This document shows positions 53,590 through 62,054 of a stretch of 64,000 bases of DNA, piece by piece. The stretch is from the NCBI GenBank assembly GCA_947493495.1, contig CANLRN010000001.1:124001-188000 (forward strand), given 5' to 3'. The position numbers were made by a program, and so were the translations under genes. Positions within the stretch are counted from its first letter, which is position 1, and every line of letters starts with the position of its first letter. This DNA is from an uncultured Aquimarina sp. (GTDB lineage Bacteria > Bacteroidota > Bacteroidia > Flavobacteriales > Flavobacteriaceae). The notes under the pieces are model-generated. The model was given only the letters and a program-made list of their open reading frames with translations, made no database searches and had not been told where the DNA came from.

Positions 53590-54007
53590 TACTCCTATTT
53601 TTTTGGCAAATGTACTTGTTAATCTTTAAAAAAGTACAAGTAATTTGATAGAAAAACTAAGCATTTCATTCTAAAAAAGAAGACATCTCTCCTTTTTATC
53701 ATAAATCAATCAAAATAGTATCACTAAAAAACACTTTACTCCAATAAATTCATAAGGTGATATAAGTAACTCATCTAGACTTTTTTGTAAACTATAAAAT
53801 GAAAGTTATATATTTAATGTCTGTTCGGAAATAGTTATTGTATTTCCGGTCAAATACTATTTATACCATTTTGGATTTACTAAAGTGAAAAAATTACATT
53901 TTATTCTAGTACATCCAAAAGGATACCTGATATTTAGACCAATAATATCTTATAAAAGTTAATGAGCTTTTTATGATATAAACAATACACAATTCGCTTT
54001 AAAAAAA
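53590..54007. other. intergenic region between aroC and the S10 peptidase gene
   Basis: A 418-base gap between divergent genes. The aroC -7-like box lies at its left end. TACTTGT and ACAAGTA form an inverted pair near 53613-53643. No coding frame was found. Confidence 0.45.
53607..53614 (-). promoter_or_regulatory. -7 promoter-like motif for aroC
   Basis: Minus-strand TACATTTG fits TAnnTTTG, 17 bases upstream of the aroC start at 53589. Confidence 0.5.
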
Positions 54008-55504
54008 ATGAAAAAACTACACTACTCAATCTTACTACTACTCATAAGCATTACTCAAGTAAAAGCGCAACAATTAAAGGTTCCGTTAGATACAATAATC
54101 GCGACTAATTATAGTACTACTATTAAAGGAAAGACAATCCCATATAAAGTAATAACAGGATTTCAACCTGTTTGGGATGAAATGGGTAAGCCTATAGCTT
54201 CTTTGTTTTATACATACTATAAACGTAGTGACATAAAAAACGATGAGGATCGTCCATTGTTAATTTCTTTTAACGGAGGCCCTGGATCTGCTTCTGTGTG
54301 GATGCACATTGCATATACGGGACCTCAAATTCTAAAAATTGATGAAGAAGGATTCCCTATACAACCTTATGGGATTAAAGAAAATCCAAATTCTGTATTG
54401 GATGTTACAGATATTGTATTCGTAAATCCAGTAAATACGGCATACTCTAGGATGATCCCAGATAAAGAAGGTAAAATGCCTAAGAAAGAAATGTTTTTTG
54501 GGGTAAATGCTGATATCCAATACTTAGCGGATTGGATTAATACTTTTATATCAAGAAATAACCGTTGGAGATCTCCAAAATATCTCATCGGCGAAAGTTA
54601 TGGTACTACTAGGGTTTCTGGCTTAGCATTAGCCTTGCAAAACCGACAATGGATGTATCTAAATGGTGTCATTCTTGTCTCTCCTACCCAGATTGGTTTT
54701 AAATTTGCTGGCCCTGTAGAAATAGCCAATCGCCTACCTTATTTTACAGCTGCTGCCTGGTATCATAAAATGCTCCCTGCTGCACTACAAAGCAAAGATC
54801 TATTAGACATATTACCTGAGTCAGAAGAGTATGCTATCAATGAATTATTACCAGCTATCGCACAAGGTGGTTATCTAAATCCTGATAAAAAAGAAGAAGT
54901 CATCACTAAAATGTCGTATTACTCGGGTTTATCTAAAAAGAGTATTAGACAGAACAATCTAGATGTTGCAAAAAGTTATTTCTGGAAAGAACTCTTAAGA
55001 GATAAAGAAGGATACACAATTGGGCGTTTAGACTCGAGATATAAAGGTATGGATATCAAAGAAACTGGGATATCTCCTGATTATAATAGTGAACTGACTT
55101 CGTGGTTACACGCATTTACTCCAGCCATAAATTACTATATAAGTCAGCACTTACATTTTAAAACAGATCTAAAATATAATATGTTTGGTCCTGTTAGCCC
55201 ATGGGATAGAAATAAAGATAATATGAGTGGAGAAAACCTGAGAAGCGCTATGGCTATGAATGCAAATTTACACACTATGATCCAATCCGGATATTATGAT
55301 GGCGCTACTACGTATTTTAATGCCAAATATATAATGAAACAATTAAATATAAATAGCAAACTCACTGACCGACTTAGCTTTAAAGGGTACCGAAGTGGGC
55401 ATATGATGTATTTGCGTAATGAAGACCTCGTACAAGCAAATGAAGATATCAGAGAGTTCATCATCAAATCTTCAAAAAATATTAGTCAAGGTTCAAAATA
55501 TTAA
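54008..55504 (+). CDS. exported S10-like serine carboxypeptidase
   Basis: A 498-residue protein with a signal peptide (SILLLLISITQVKAQ). The S10 pattern is clear: oxyanion-hole ISFNGGPGSASVWMHIAY, the nucleophile in KYLIGESYGTTRV (Ser197), the Asp probably in YYDGATTYFNAKY and the His in YRSGHMMYL. Members remove C-terminal residues from peptides at low pH; many bacterial relatives lie in the periplasm or outside. The gene lies 8 bases before the pirin gene, so the pair are likely co-transcribed. Confidence 0.88.
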   Translation: MKKLHYSILLLLISITQVKAQQLKVPLDTIIATNYSTTIKGKTIPYKVITGFQPVWDEMGKPIASLFYTYYKRSDIKNDEDRPLLISFNGGPGSASVWMHIAYTGPQILKIDEEGFPIQPYGIKENPNSVLDVTDIVFVNPVNTAYSRMIPDKEGKMPKKEMFFGVNADIQYLADWINTFISRNNRWRSPKYLIGESYGTTRVSGLALALQNRQWMYLNGVILVSPTQIGFKFAGPVEIANRLPYFTAAAWYHKMLPAALQSKDLLDILPESEEYAINELLPAIAQGGYLNPDKKEEVITKMSYYSGLSKKSIRQNNLDVAKSYFWKELLRDKEGYTIGRLDSRYKGMDIKETGISPDYNSELTSWLHAFTPAINYYISQHLHFKTDLKYNMFGPVSPWDRNKDNMSGENLRSAMAMNANLHTMIQSGYYDGATTYFNAKYIMKQLNINSKLTDRLSFKGYRSGHMMYLRNEDLVQANEDIREFIIKSSKNISQGSKY

Positions 55505-55512
55505 TACTAGAT

Positions 55513-56529
55513 ATGAGTGCGATAAAAACAATTAAAGCTATAGGGAGTACTTGGGAAACAGACGATCCATTTTTATTCTGTGCCTATCACGAGGATATGT
55601 ACCCAAAAGGCAATAGTAAATTAGGTCCTAATGTCTCATTAGAAGGCAGAAATCTAGGGCAAGATTTTATGCTTAAAGATGGTTGGAGAATGTACCACGG
55701 AAGAATAGTTCCTGGATTTCCTGCGCATCCTCATCGTGGTTTCGAAACGGTAACTATTGTCCATAAAGGATTGGTAGATCACTCCGATTCATTGGGAGCA
55801 GCAGGGAGATTTGGTAATGGTGATGTACAATGGATGACTGCCGGAAAAGGAGTGCAACACTCCGAGATGTTCCCTTTATTACATCAACAAAAAGAAAATC
55901 CTTTTTTACTATTTCAAATATGGCTAAATCTTCCTAGAACTAAAAAAATGGTTGCTCCTCATTTTAAAATGTTATGGAGTGAAGATATCCCAAAAATTAC
56001 ATTTTTGGATAAAAATCAAAAAACTACAGAGGTCACGCTGATTGCTGGCAAATTAGAGGATCAGGTTGCTATCCCTCCTGCGCCAAATTCTTGGGCCTCA
56101 GATCCTAAGAATGAAGTTGCTATCTGGACTATCAAGATGGATCCAGAGGCGACATATACATTTCCCAGCGCATCTGAAGGCAGTAATAGATCAATCTATT
56201 TTTTTAAAGGAACAGAAATCAATATTGAGGAATCCAAAATTCCAGTACATCATCAAATTACGGTACACGCCCACAAAGAATGTACTATCAAAAATGGAAA
56301 TACTGAAGCACATTTTGTCCTCTTACAAGGTAAACCAATTAATGAAGCTGTTGTAAAACAAGGGCCATTTGTGATGAATTCTAAAATAGAAATCAGAGAA
56401 GCTATCCACGAATATCAACAAACTGAATTTGGAGGTTGGCCTTGGCCTACTCATGATCATGTTCATGACGCTTCAAAAAGTAGATTTGCATTGTATCCTG
56501 ATGGTACAGAAATTAACAAAAAAAAATAG
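55513..56529 (+). CDS. pirin family protein
   Basis: A 338-residue bicupin. The N-terminal cupin has the metal-binding pirin motifs: PAHPHRGFETVTIVHKGLVD (His-x-His), DVQWMTAGKGVQHSEMFPLL (His and Glu). The C-terminal cupin (about 170-280) is less conserved. Pirins bind iron, and some are quercetinases or regulators of metabolic enzymes; this protein's function is unknown. It is downstream of the S10 peptidase gene. Confidence 0.9.
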   Translation: MSAIKTIKAIGSTWETDDPFLFCAYHEDMYPKGNSKLGPNVSLEGRNLGQDFMLKDGWRMYHGRIVPGFPAHPHRGFETVTIVHKGLVDHSDSLGAAGRFGNGDVQWMTAGKGVQHSEMFPLLHQQKENPFLLFQIWLNLPRTKKMVAPHFKMLWSEDIPKITFLDKNQKTTEVTLIAGKLEDQVAIPPAPNSWASDPKNEVAIWTIKMDPEATYTFPSASEGSNRSIYFFKGTEINIEESKIPVHHQITVHAHKECTIKNGNTEAHFVLLQGKPINEAVVKQGPFVMNSKIEIREAIHEYQQTEFGGWPWPTHDHVHDASKSRFALYPDGTEINKKK

Positions 56530-56655
56530 TACTATACACTATACCATGCCGTGCTCCGTACAAACTGAACTTATTTATAACTTATTACATTTTTAAAATC
56601 TATATATTAATAGTATCTTTAATAGTAGAGAATTATACTACAAATTAAAATCTAT

Positions 56656-58701
56656 ATGAAAATAAAATTATTTTGTATACTTCTTTTGCCTATTTTGATA
56701 TTTTCATGTTCAGAACCCACCCCTTTTTTGAATACCAAAGAGAAAAACTTTTTACAACAAAACGATAGTATCAAAATTTCTGTTTTTCCTTATTATCCGC
56801 CATATCAATTTATTAATGAAAATGGTGAAATTGAAGGTGTTTTTATAGAATACATAGAATTGATTGAAAAAAAAATAGGGTACAAATTCCAAAAAGTTTA
56901 CTATACGGATTGGCCCAAATTATTACAAGATGCTAAAAAGGATAAGATAGACATAATATTAGAGATTCAAGAGACTGATGAACGTAAATCATATTTAGAA
57001 TTTTATTCGCTTTCATTCGAATCAAAACATGTGATCATTACACGAAAAAATGAAAGTTTTGATATAACCAATAAAAATGATCTGTTAAATAAAACAATAG
57101 TACTACCTCAAGACTATGCTGTTGTAGACAATATTAAAAAAGCATATCCTTCATTAAAAATAGCTACAGAAAAAAATGAGGTAGAATGTTTAAAAAAAAT
57201 AAATTCTGGGATATATGATGCGTTTATTGGACCTAGAGTGGTTTCTAATTATTTTATAAGATCTCACAAATTAGATGAATTAATATTCGGTTCAGAAATA
57301 GACTTGAGATACAAACCGGGTTTAGCAATAGATAAAGAAAATCTAATTCTTAATAGTATTATAAAAAAAACATTAAAAAATATTTCTCAAAAAGAAAAAC
57401 AACTTATCCTAGACAACTGGCTTTATAGCAATGTAGTTCCATTCTACAAAACTGCTAGATTTTGGATTTTCTTTGCACTTATAACTATCCTGATAGTAAT
57501 ATGTATAGCTTCTGCAAATTACTATCTCAAATACAAGATCAAGCAAAGAACAGAAGAATTACTTATGGCAAAAGAAGTAGCTGAAGAAAGTAATCGATTA
57601 AAAACGAATTTTATCAATAATATCCCACAAGAAATAAAAACACCAATGAATGGGATTCAAGGGCTTTCAGAAATTCTGGATGATGAATCATTATCTCCCG
57701 AAAAAAGAAAAAAATATACTCAGATGATTATCGGTTCTAGTAGAACCCTCATATCTATTGTAGATGATATTTTAGAAATATCCAAACTACAAACAGATCG
57801 ATTTGTCGTCAGATTAAAAGAAATAAATCTTTTTGAACTTTTTAAAGCATTATTTCTCTTTTATGAAATAAAAGCTAAAGAAAAAAATATTGAACTTATT
57901 CTAAAAAACAATATATCTAGTGCTCAAAATTTAGTATTACTAGATAAACCAAAACTAAACAAAATACTTCATGCATTGATTAGCAATGCTATAAAATTTA
58001 CAGAAATAGGTACCGTAACAATTAGTTACGAGATAAAGAATGAGATCATACTCATTGATATTATCGATACAGGCTGCGGTATAAGCGAAAAATATCAAAA
58101 TCAAATACGAGAGGGGTTATCTCTAGAAAAAGTATCTTTCATTAAAGACTTTAAAGGTTTTGGATTCGGGCTAATCATCGCTAAAAAAAATGCAGATTTT
58201 ATTGGCGGTAAAATTAATTTTTCTAGCACTCCCCAAAAAGGTTCTATTTTCACCCTTACACTCCCCTATAACCCTATATATTCTAGTATAAAAAACGATA
58301 CTAAAAACCATGTATCTAAGGGAGAAAAAAATCTTATTTTAATTGCAGAAGATGTAGATACTAATTTTCTATTCTTAAAGACTATTCTTACTAAAATAGA
58401 GCCTTACAATTTTATAATCTACAGAGCAAAAAATGGAAAAGAAGCTGTAGCTATATGCGAAGAAAATAAAAATATAGATCTTATACTCATGGATATTAAA
58501 ATGCCTGTAATGAATGGATATGATGCTACAAAGTATATCAAAAAAATGCACCCAGATATCCCTATTATTGCTCAGACAGCCTATTCTATAGATGAAGATA
58601 TACAAAAAGCATTAGAATCAGGATGTGATGATTTTATATCTAAACCAGTTGATAAAAAAGCACTAATTTCGATTGTACAGAAATATTTTTCTGCACTCTA
58701 G
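56656..58701 (+). CDS. hybrid sensor with solute-binding domain, degenerate histidine kinase and receiver
   Basis: A 681-residue protein. Lipobox LIFSC (Cys18), then a family 3 solute-binding domain (about 35-260; FPYYPPYQFINENGEIEGVF), a transmembrane helix (about 268-290), a dimerization domain, an ATPase domain (about 430-545) and a receiver (about 560-681). The H-box reads NIPQEIKTPMNG; Gln325 replaces the phospho-accepting His and Pro the Ser. The G2 region is FKGFGFGLII and the F-box is absent. The receiver keeps the acceptor Asp (LILMDIKMPVMNG) and the Lys (FISKPVDKK). So the kinase is probably inactive while the receiver may work. Confidence 0.85.
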   Translation: MKIKLFCILLLPILIFSCSEPTPFLNTKEKNFLQQNDSIKISVFPYYPPYQFINENGEIEGVFIEYIELIEKKIGYKFQKVYYTDWPKLLQDAKKDKIDIILEIQETDERKSYLEFYSLSFESKHVIITRKNESFDITNKNDLLNKTIVLPQDYAVVDNIKKAYPSLKIATEKNEVECLKKINSGIYDAFIGPRVVSNYFIRSHKLDELIFGSEIDLRYKPGLAIDKENLILNSIIKKTLKNISQKEKQLILDNWLYSNVVPFYKTARFWIFFALITILIVICIASANYYLKYKIKQRTEELLMAKEVAEESNRLKTNFINNIPQEIKTPMNGIQGLSEILDDESLSPEKRKKYTQMIIGSSRTLISIVDDILEISKLQTDRFVVRLKEINLFELFKALFLFYEIKAKEKNIELILKNNISSAQNLVLLDKPKLNKILHALISNAIKFTEIGTVTISYEIKNEIILIDIIDTGCGISEKYQNQIREGLSLEKVSFIKDFKGFGFGLIIAKKNADFIGGKINFSSTPQKGSIFTLTLPYNPIYSSIKNDTKNHVSKGEKNLILIAEDVDTNFLFLKTILTKIEPYNFIIYRAKNGKEAVAICEENKNIDLILMDIKMPVMNGYDATKYIKKMHPDIPIIAQTAYSIDEDIQKALESGCDDFISKPVDKKALISIVQKYFSAL

Positions 58702-58724
58702 ATAATAACTTGTGCATTAAAAAA

Positions 58725-58913
58725 TAAACCGCTGTGAATTAGATTCAGCTATACTCGGATATCAGCTTTTAGGAATTAGCCATTAGCTATTTTCAAAAAA
58801 ACTAAAAGTTAATGACTAAAAACGAAGCGCTTATAAATGTTTAATAATTTTTAGAAGCTAAAGCAAGATGCACTTAAAGTGCATAGTTTTAACTATTTTT
58901 GAGACCAATAAAT
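58725..58913 (+). repeat. interspersed intergenic repeat, copy E
   Basis: TAAACCGCTGTG, ACTCGGATATCAGCTTTTAG, AAAAGTTAATGACTAAA, TTTTTAGAAGCTAAAGC, a near-perfect palindrome ATGCACTTAAAGTGCAT, and TATTTTTGAGACCAATAAAT. The TATTTTTG box is at 58894-58901, 13 bases before the ATG of the second kinase gene, so the repeat may supply its promoter. Confidence 0.8.
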
Positions 58914-60548
58914 ATGTACAAAATAACAAAACATATATATTATTTTTTTATAACTCTAATTTTATGTTACGGTTGTACATCTGATACGCTAAAGGACACA
59001 GAAAAGAAATGGCTACAACAAAAAAAATCAATTACAGTAGCAATTTACCCCTATTATCCACCTTATCAATTCTCTACTAAGAACGGTACTATTGATGGCA
59101 TATTAATCGAATATTTAGACCTTATAGAAAAAAAAATAGGATATACATTTGAAAAGAAAAAATACACAGATTGGGATACATTGTTAGATGATGTCAATAC
59201 TAATAAAATTGATATTGTTCTAGAGATGCAAAAAACAGAAAACAGAAAAAAAAAGCTGAATTTTTATTCTAATCTTTTTGAGTCTCCTTTTGTACTTGTA
59301 GTCAGAGATAATAAATTTGATTCGAAAAAAAGTATCAAAGATTTTTATGATAAAACCATTACTGTTCCAAAAGGGTTTTCTATAGATGATTACCTGAAAA
59401 GAAAATATCCTCAAATAGCTATTCATAATTATAAGAATGATATCGATTGCATACGTAATGTACAAAATGGAACTTGGGATGCATATATTGGCCCTAGAGC
59501 TGTAGTTAACTATCTAATGAAGTCCGAAAACTTAGAAGGCTTACAGATAGTTGGAGATATTGACTACTCCTACAAGCCAAGTATCGCAGTCAATAAACAA
59601 CATAAAATATTAAATACTATCATTAGAAAAACCATCAATAATGTTTCGGATGCCGAAAAAAATAAAGTGCTAAACAACTGGACATTTAGTATTGTAGAAC
59701 CATTTTATAAAAAATCAAAATTTTGGATATTCTTATCCTTTATAATATTAGCATCTCTGTTAGTGATAACCCTTATCAATTTTTATCTCAAATTTAAAAT
59801 CAAACAAAAAACACACGAGCTTAGAGTAGCCAAAGACAAAGCAGAAGAAAACAATCGAATAAAAACTAATTTTATTCAAAATATTTCTCACGAAATAAGA
59901 ACACCCATGAATGGAATTATAGGATTTTCAGAGCTCCTTAAAGATAATTCTATCAGTACAGAAGAAAAAAAAGAATATGCAGAGATTATTTCTACAAGCG
60001 GTAAAGAATTAATTAATTCTATGGATAATATATTAGAAATCTCAAAATTAGAAACCTCAAAAATTAACTTGACTATCGTAAAAACAGATCTCACAACTAT
60101 ACTAGAAAATGTAATTTCTACTTATGATAAAGCTGCTAAAGATAAGGGATTAACGCTAACGCTAGAGAATACTATCTCATCACAAGAAAGTGGTGTGCTG
60201 ATTGATAAATCAAAATTCATAAAAATTATTAAAAACCTTATCGATAATAGTATTAAATTTACCAATACAGGTGCTATCACTGTTATTGCTTCTATAGAAA
60301 ATGATTTGATCGTAATTTCGGTTAGTGATACAGGGATAGGAATAAAACCAAAAGATCAGGAACTTATATTTCAAAGTTTTTCGCAATCAGAAAAAGAAAT
60401 ATCAAAAAACTTTGGAGGTCTTGGTTTAGGGTTAGCCATAGCTAAAAAAAATATTGACGTAATGAAAGGAAAAATTTCTTTTACTAGTACAGTAAATCAA
60501 GGTACCACTTTTACGATACACATTCCATATCAAATCTATGCAGAATAA
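58914..60548 (+). CDS. solute-binding-domain histidine kinase, intact H-box
   Basis: A 544-residue paralog of the previous sensor kinase. Signal with lipobox (LILCYGC), solute-binding domain (about 30-255; YPYYPPYQFSTKNGTIDGIL), transmembrane helix (about 265-290), HisKA with FIQNISHEIRTPMNGIIGFS (His present) and a HATPase domain with N-box IKNLIDNSIKFTNTG, G1 SDTGIGIKPKDQ, F-box IFQSFSQSE and G2 GGLGLGLAIAKKNI. The kinase therefore looks functional. It lacks a receiver; that is encoded by the next gene with an 11-base overlap. The ATG at 58914 is chosen; the upstream TTG at 58899 is inside the repeat. Confidence 0.88.
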   Translation: MYKITKHIYYFFITLILCYGCTSDTLKDTEKKWLQQKKSITVAIYPYYPPYQFSTKNGTIDGILIEYLDLIEKKIGYTFEKKKYTDWDTLLDDVNTNKIDIVLEMQKTENRKKKLNFYSNLFESPFVLVVRDNKFDSKKSIKDFYDKTITVPKGFSIDDYLKRKYPQIAIHNYKNDIDCIRNVQNGTWDAYIGPRAVVNYLMKSENLEGLQIVGDIDYSYKPSIAVNKQHKILNTIIRKTINNVSDAEKNKVLNNWTFSIVEPFYKKSKFWIFLSFIILASLLVITLINFYLKFKIKQKTHELRVAKDKAEENNRIKTNFIQNISHEIRTPMNGIIGFSELLKDNSISTEEKKEYAEIISTSGKELINSMDNILEISKLETSKINLTIVKTDLTTILENVISTYDKAAKDKGLTLTLENTISSQESGVLIDKSKFIKIIKNLIDNSIKFTNTGAITVIASIENDLIVISVSDTGIGIKPKDQELIFQSFSQSEKEISKNFGGLGLGLAIAKKNIDVMKGKISFTSTVNQGTTFTIHIPYQIYAE

Positions 60549-60966
60549 TACTGAAATCTCTAATCAACAACTCGAAATATCAGAAAAACATATTGTTTTA
60601 ATAGCCGAAGATGGTAATATTAACTTCTTATTGCTTAAAACAGTATTACAAAAAATGAAGGAGTATGCTTTTACCATACATCGTGCAAATAATGGACAAG
60701 AGGCTGTAGAAATTTGTCAGAACAATGATAAAATAGATCTTATATTGATGGATATCAAGATGCCTGTTATGGATGGGTATGATGCGACAAAAAAAATTAA
60801 AGAAATAAGGCCTGACCTTCCTATTATTGCGCAAACCGCATATTCTAATGAAGAAGATATCGAAAAGGCGTTAGCCGCTGGATGTGATGATCTTGTCGCT
60901 AAACCTGTAGATCACAAAGTTTTAAAACCTATCTTAAAAAAATATTTTTCGCTCTTTAAAAGATAA
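60538..60966 (+). CDS. single-domain response regulator (receiver)
   Basis: A 142-residue CheY-like protein with acceptor Asp in IDLILMDIKMPVMDGYDATK, acidic residues in VLIAEDGNINFLLLKTVLQ and the Lys in VAKPVDHKVL. No output domain is present. It is the counterpart of the fused receiver in the upstream hybrid protein and shares LILMDIKMPVM, PIIAQTAYS and PVD with it. Its ATG lies 11 bases before the kinase stop codon, so the two are translationally coupled, and the gene's stop overlaps the next start by one base. Confidence 0.88.
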   Translation: MQNNTEISNQQLEISEKHIVLIAEDGNINFLLLKTVLQKMKEYAFTIHRANNGQEAVEICQNNDKIDLILMDIKMPVMDGYDATKKIKEIRPDLPIIAQTAYSNEEDIEKALAAGCDDLVAKPVDHKVLKPILKKYFSLFKR

Positions 60967-61784
60967 TGACTACTGATCATCAATATAATGGTTTTCTAGA
61001 TACTAAGGTATTGTGGCCTGAAAAATATGAGCAATTGCCAGCATTTGATCACAATATAGAGCCCAAGAAGTCTACAGGTGCTATAAAAATTCAGATCCCT
61101 AAAAATGAAGTTCTTGGAAAAATAGCAGAACATTTTTTTTACCATTATATTCAATCATTAGATCACTATAAAGTCATCTGCAAGAACCTTCAGATATTTA
61201 GAGATAAAACCACCATTGGAGAAATCGATTTCTTGATAAAAAACACAAAAACTAACACCGTATTTCATATCGAACTGGTGTATAAATATTATCTGTATAT
61301 ACCCGATATCAGTACCGTAGAACTAGAGCGATGGATTGGCCCTAATAAAAAAGATAGTTTAGTAAAAAAAGTAAATAAACTCAAAGAAAAACAGTTACCA
61401 CTACTCTATCAAGAGGAAACAATAGCCAAGCTACATACTTTGGGTATAGAAATAGATACAATCATTCAGCAAGTTTGTTTTTTTGGGAATCTATTTGTTT
61501 CTAGATCTTATGAGAATATATCAATACCACATATCAATAATGAGTGCATTGTGGGGTATTGGATAGATTTTAAAGAATTTATAAGTACAACGTATACGAT
61601 GAGTAATTTTCATATGCCACAAAAACAAAACTGGATGGTACATCCAAAATTTTGTAGTGACTGGTACTCCTATGACATCACGCTTATAAAACTTAAAGAA
61701 TCACGTGCGCAAAAAAAGTCTTCTTTACTCTGGATGAAAACTACAGAAGGGGTAGTATCTAGGTTTTTTGTGGTTTGGTGGTGA
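60966..61784 (+). CDS. DUF1853 family protein
   Basis: A 272-residue protein. The PD-(D/E)XK-like pattern of DUF1853 is visible: LGKIAEHFFYHYIQSLDHY, then ICKNLQIFRDKTTIGEIDFL and FHIELVYKYYLYIPD, giving an E, D and ExK order. It is followed by ELERWIGPNKKDSLVKKVNK. DUF1853 proteins have no known biological role. The start codon overlaps the receiver's stop by one base (TAATG), so it is coupled to the sensor system. Nothing follows on the plus strand. Confidence 0.8.
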   Translation: MTTDHQYNGFLDTKVLWPEKYEQLPAFDHNIEPKKSTGAIKIQIPKNEVLGKIAEHFFYHYIQSLDHYKVICKNLQIFRDKTTIGEIDFLIKNTKTNTVFHIELVYKYYLYIPDISTVELERWIGPNKKDSLVKKVNKLKEKQLPLLYQEETIAKLHTLGIEIDTIIQQVCFFGNLFVSRSYENISIPHINNECIVGYWIDFKEFISTTYTMSNFHMPQKQNWMVHPKFCSDWYSYDITLIKLKESRAQKKSSLLWMKTTEGVVSRFFVVWW

Positions 61785-62054
61785 TCACTATTTTTATTTT
61801 TGATGTAAAATTACACCAAAAACGAATCATTTATAAAATAATGATAGATGAGAAAGACATAAGTTTTTTTGCTCTAAATAAGTAAATTGATGCATTCTAA
61901 ACTCAGGACTTTTATGATTATCTTTTTGTAAGTGATATTGCCTTATTTCTTCTTTCTATACTACTATAAATAAATTATTATTGAACCTTCATGTTTTTAG
62001 TTTTTCACCAAAATGAATGGCAACAAAAAATATATACCTCCCCTTATTTATATA

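Noticed and set aside
61785-62054. Possible gene between DUF1853 and the MoxR-like gene
   Set aside because: AT-rich with stops in all frames and no start or motif of interest.
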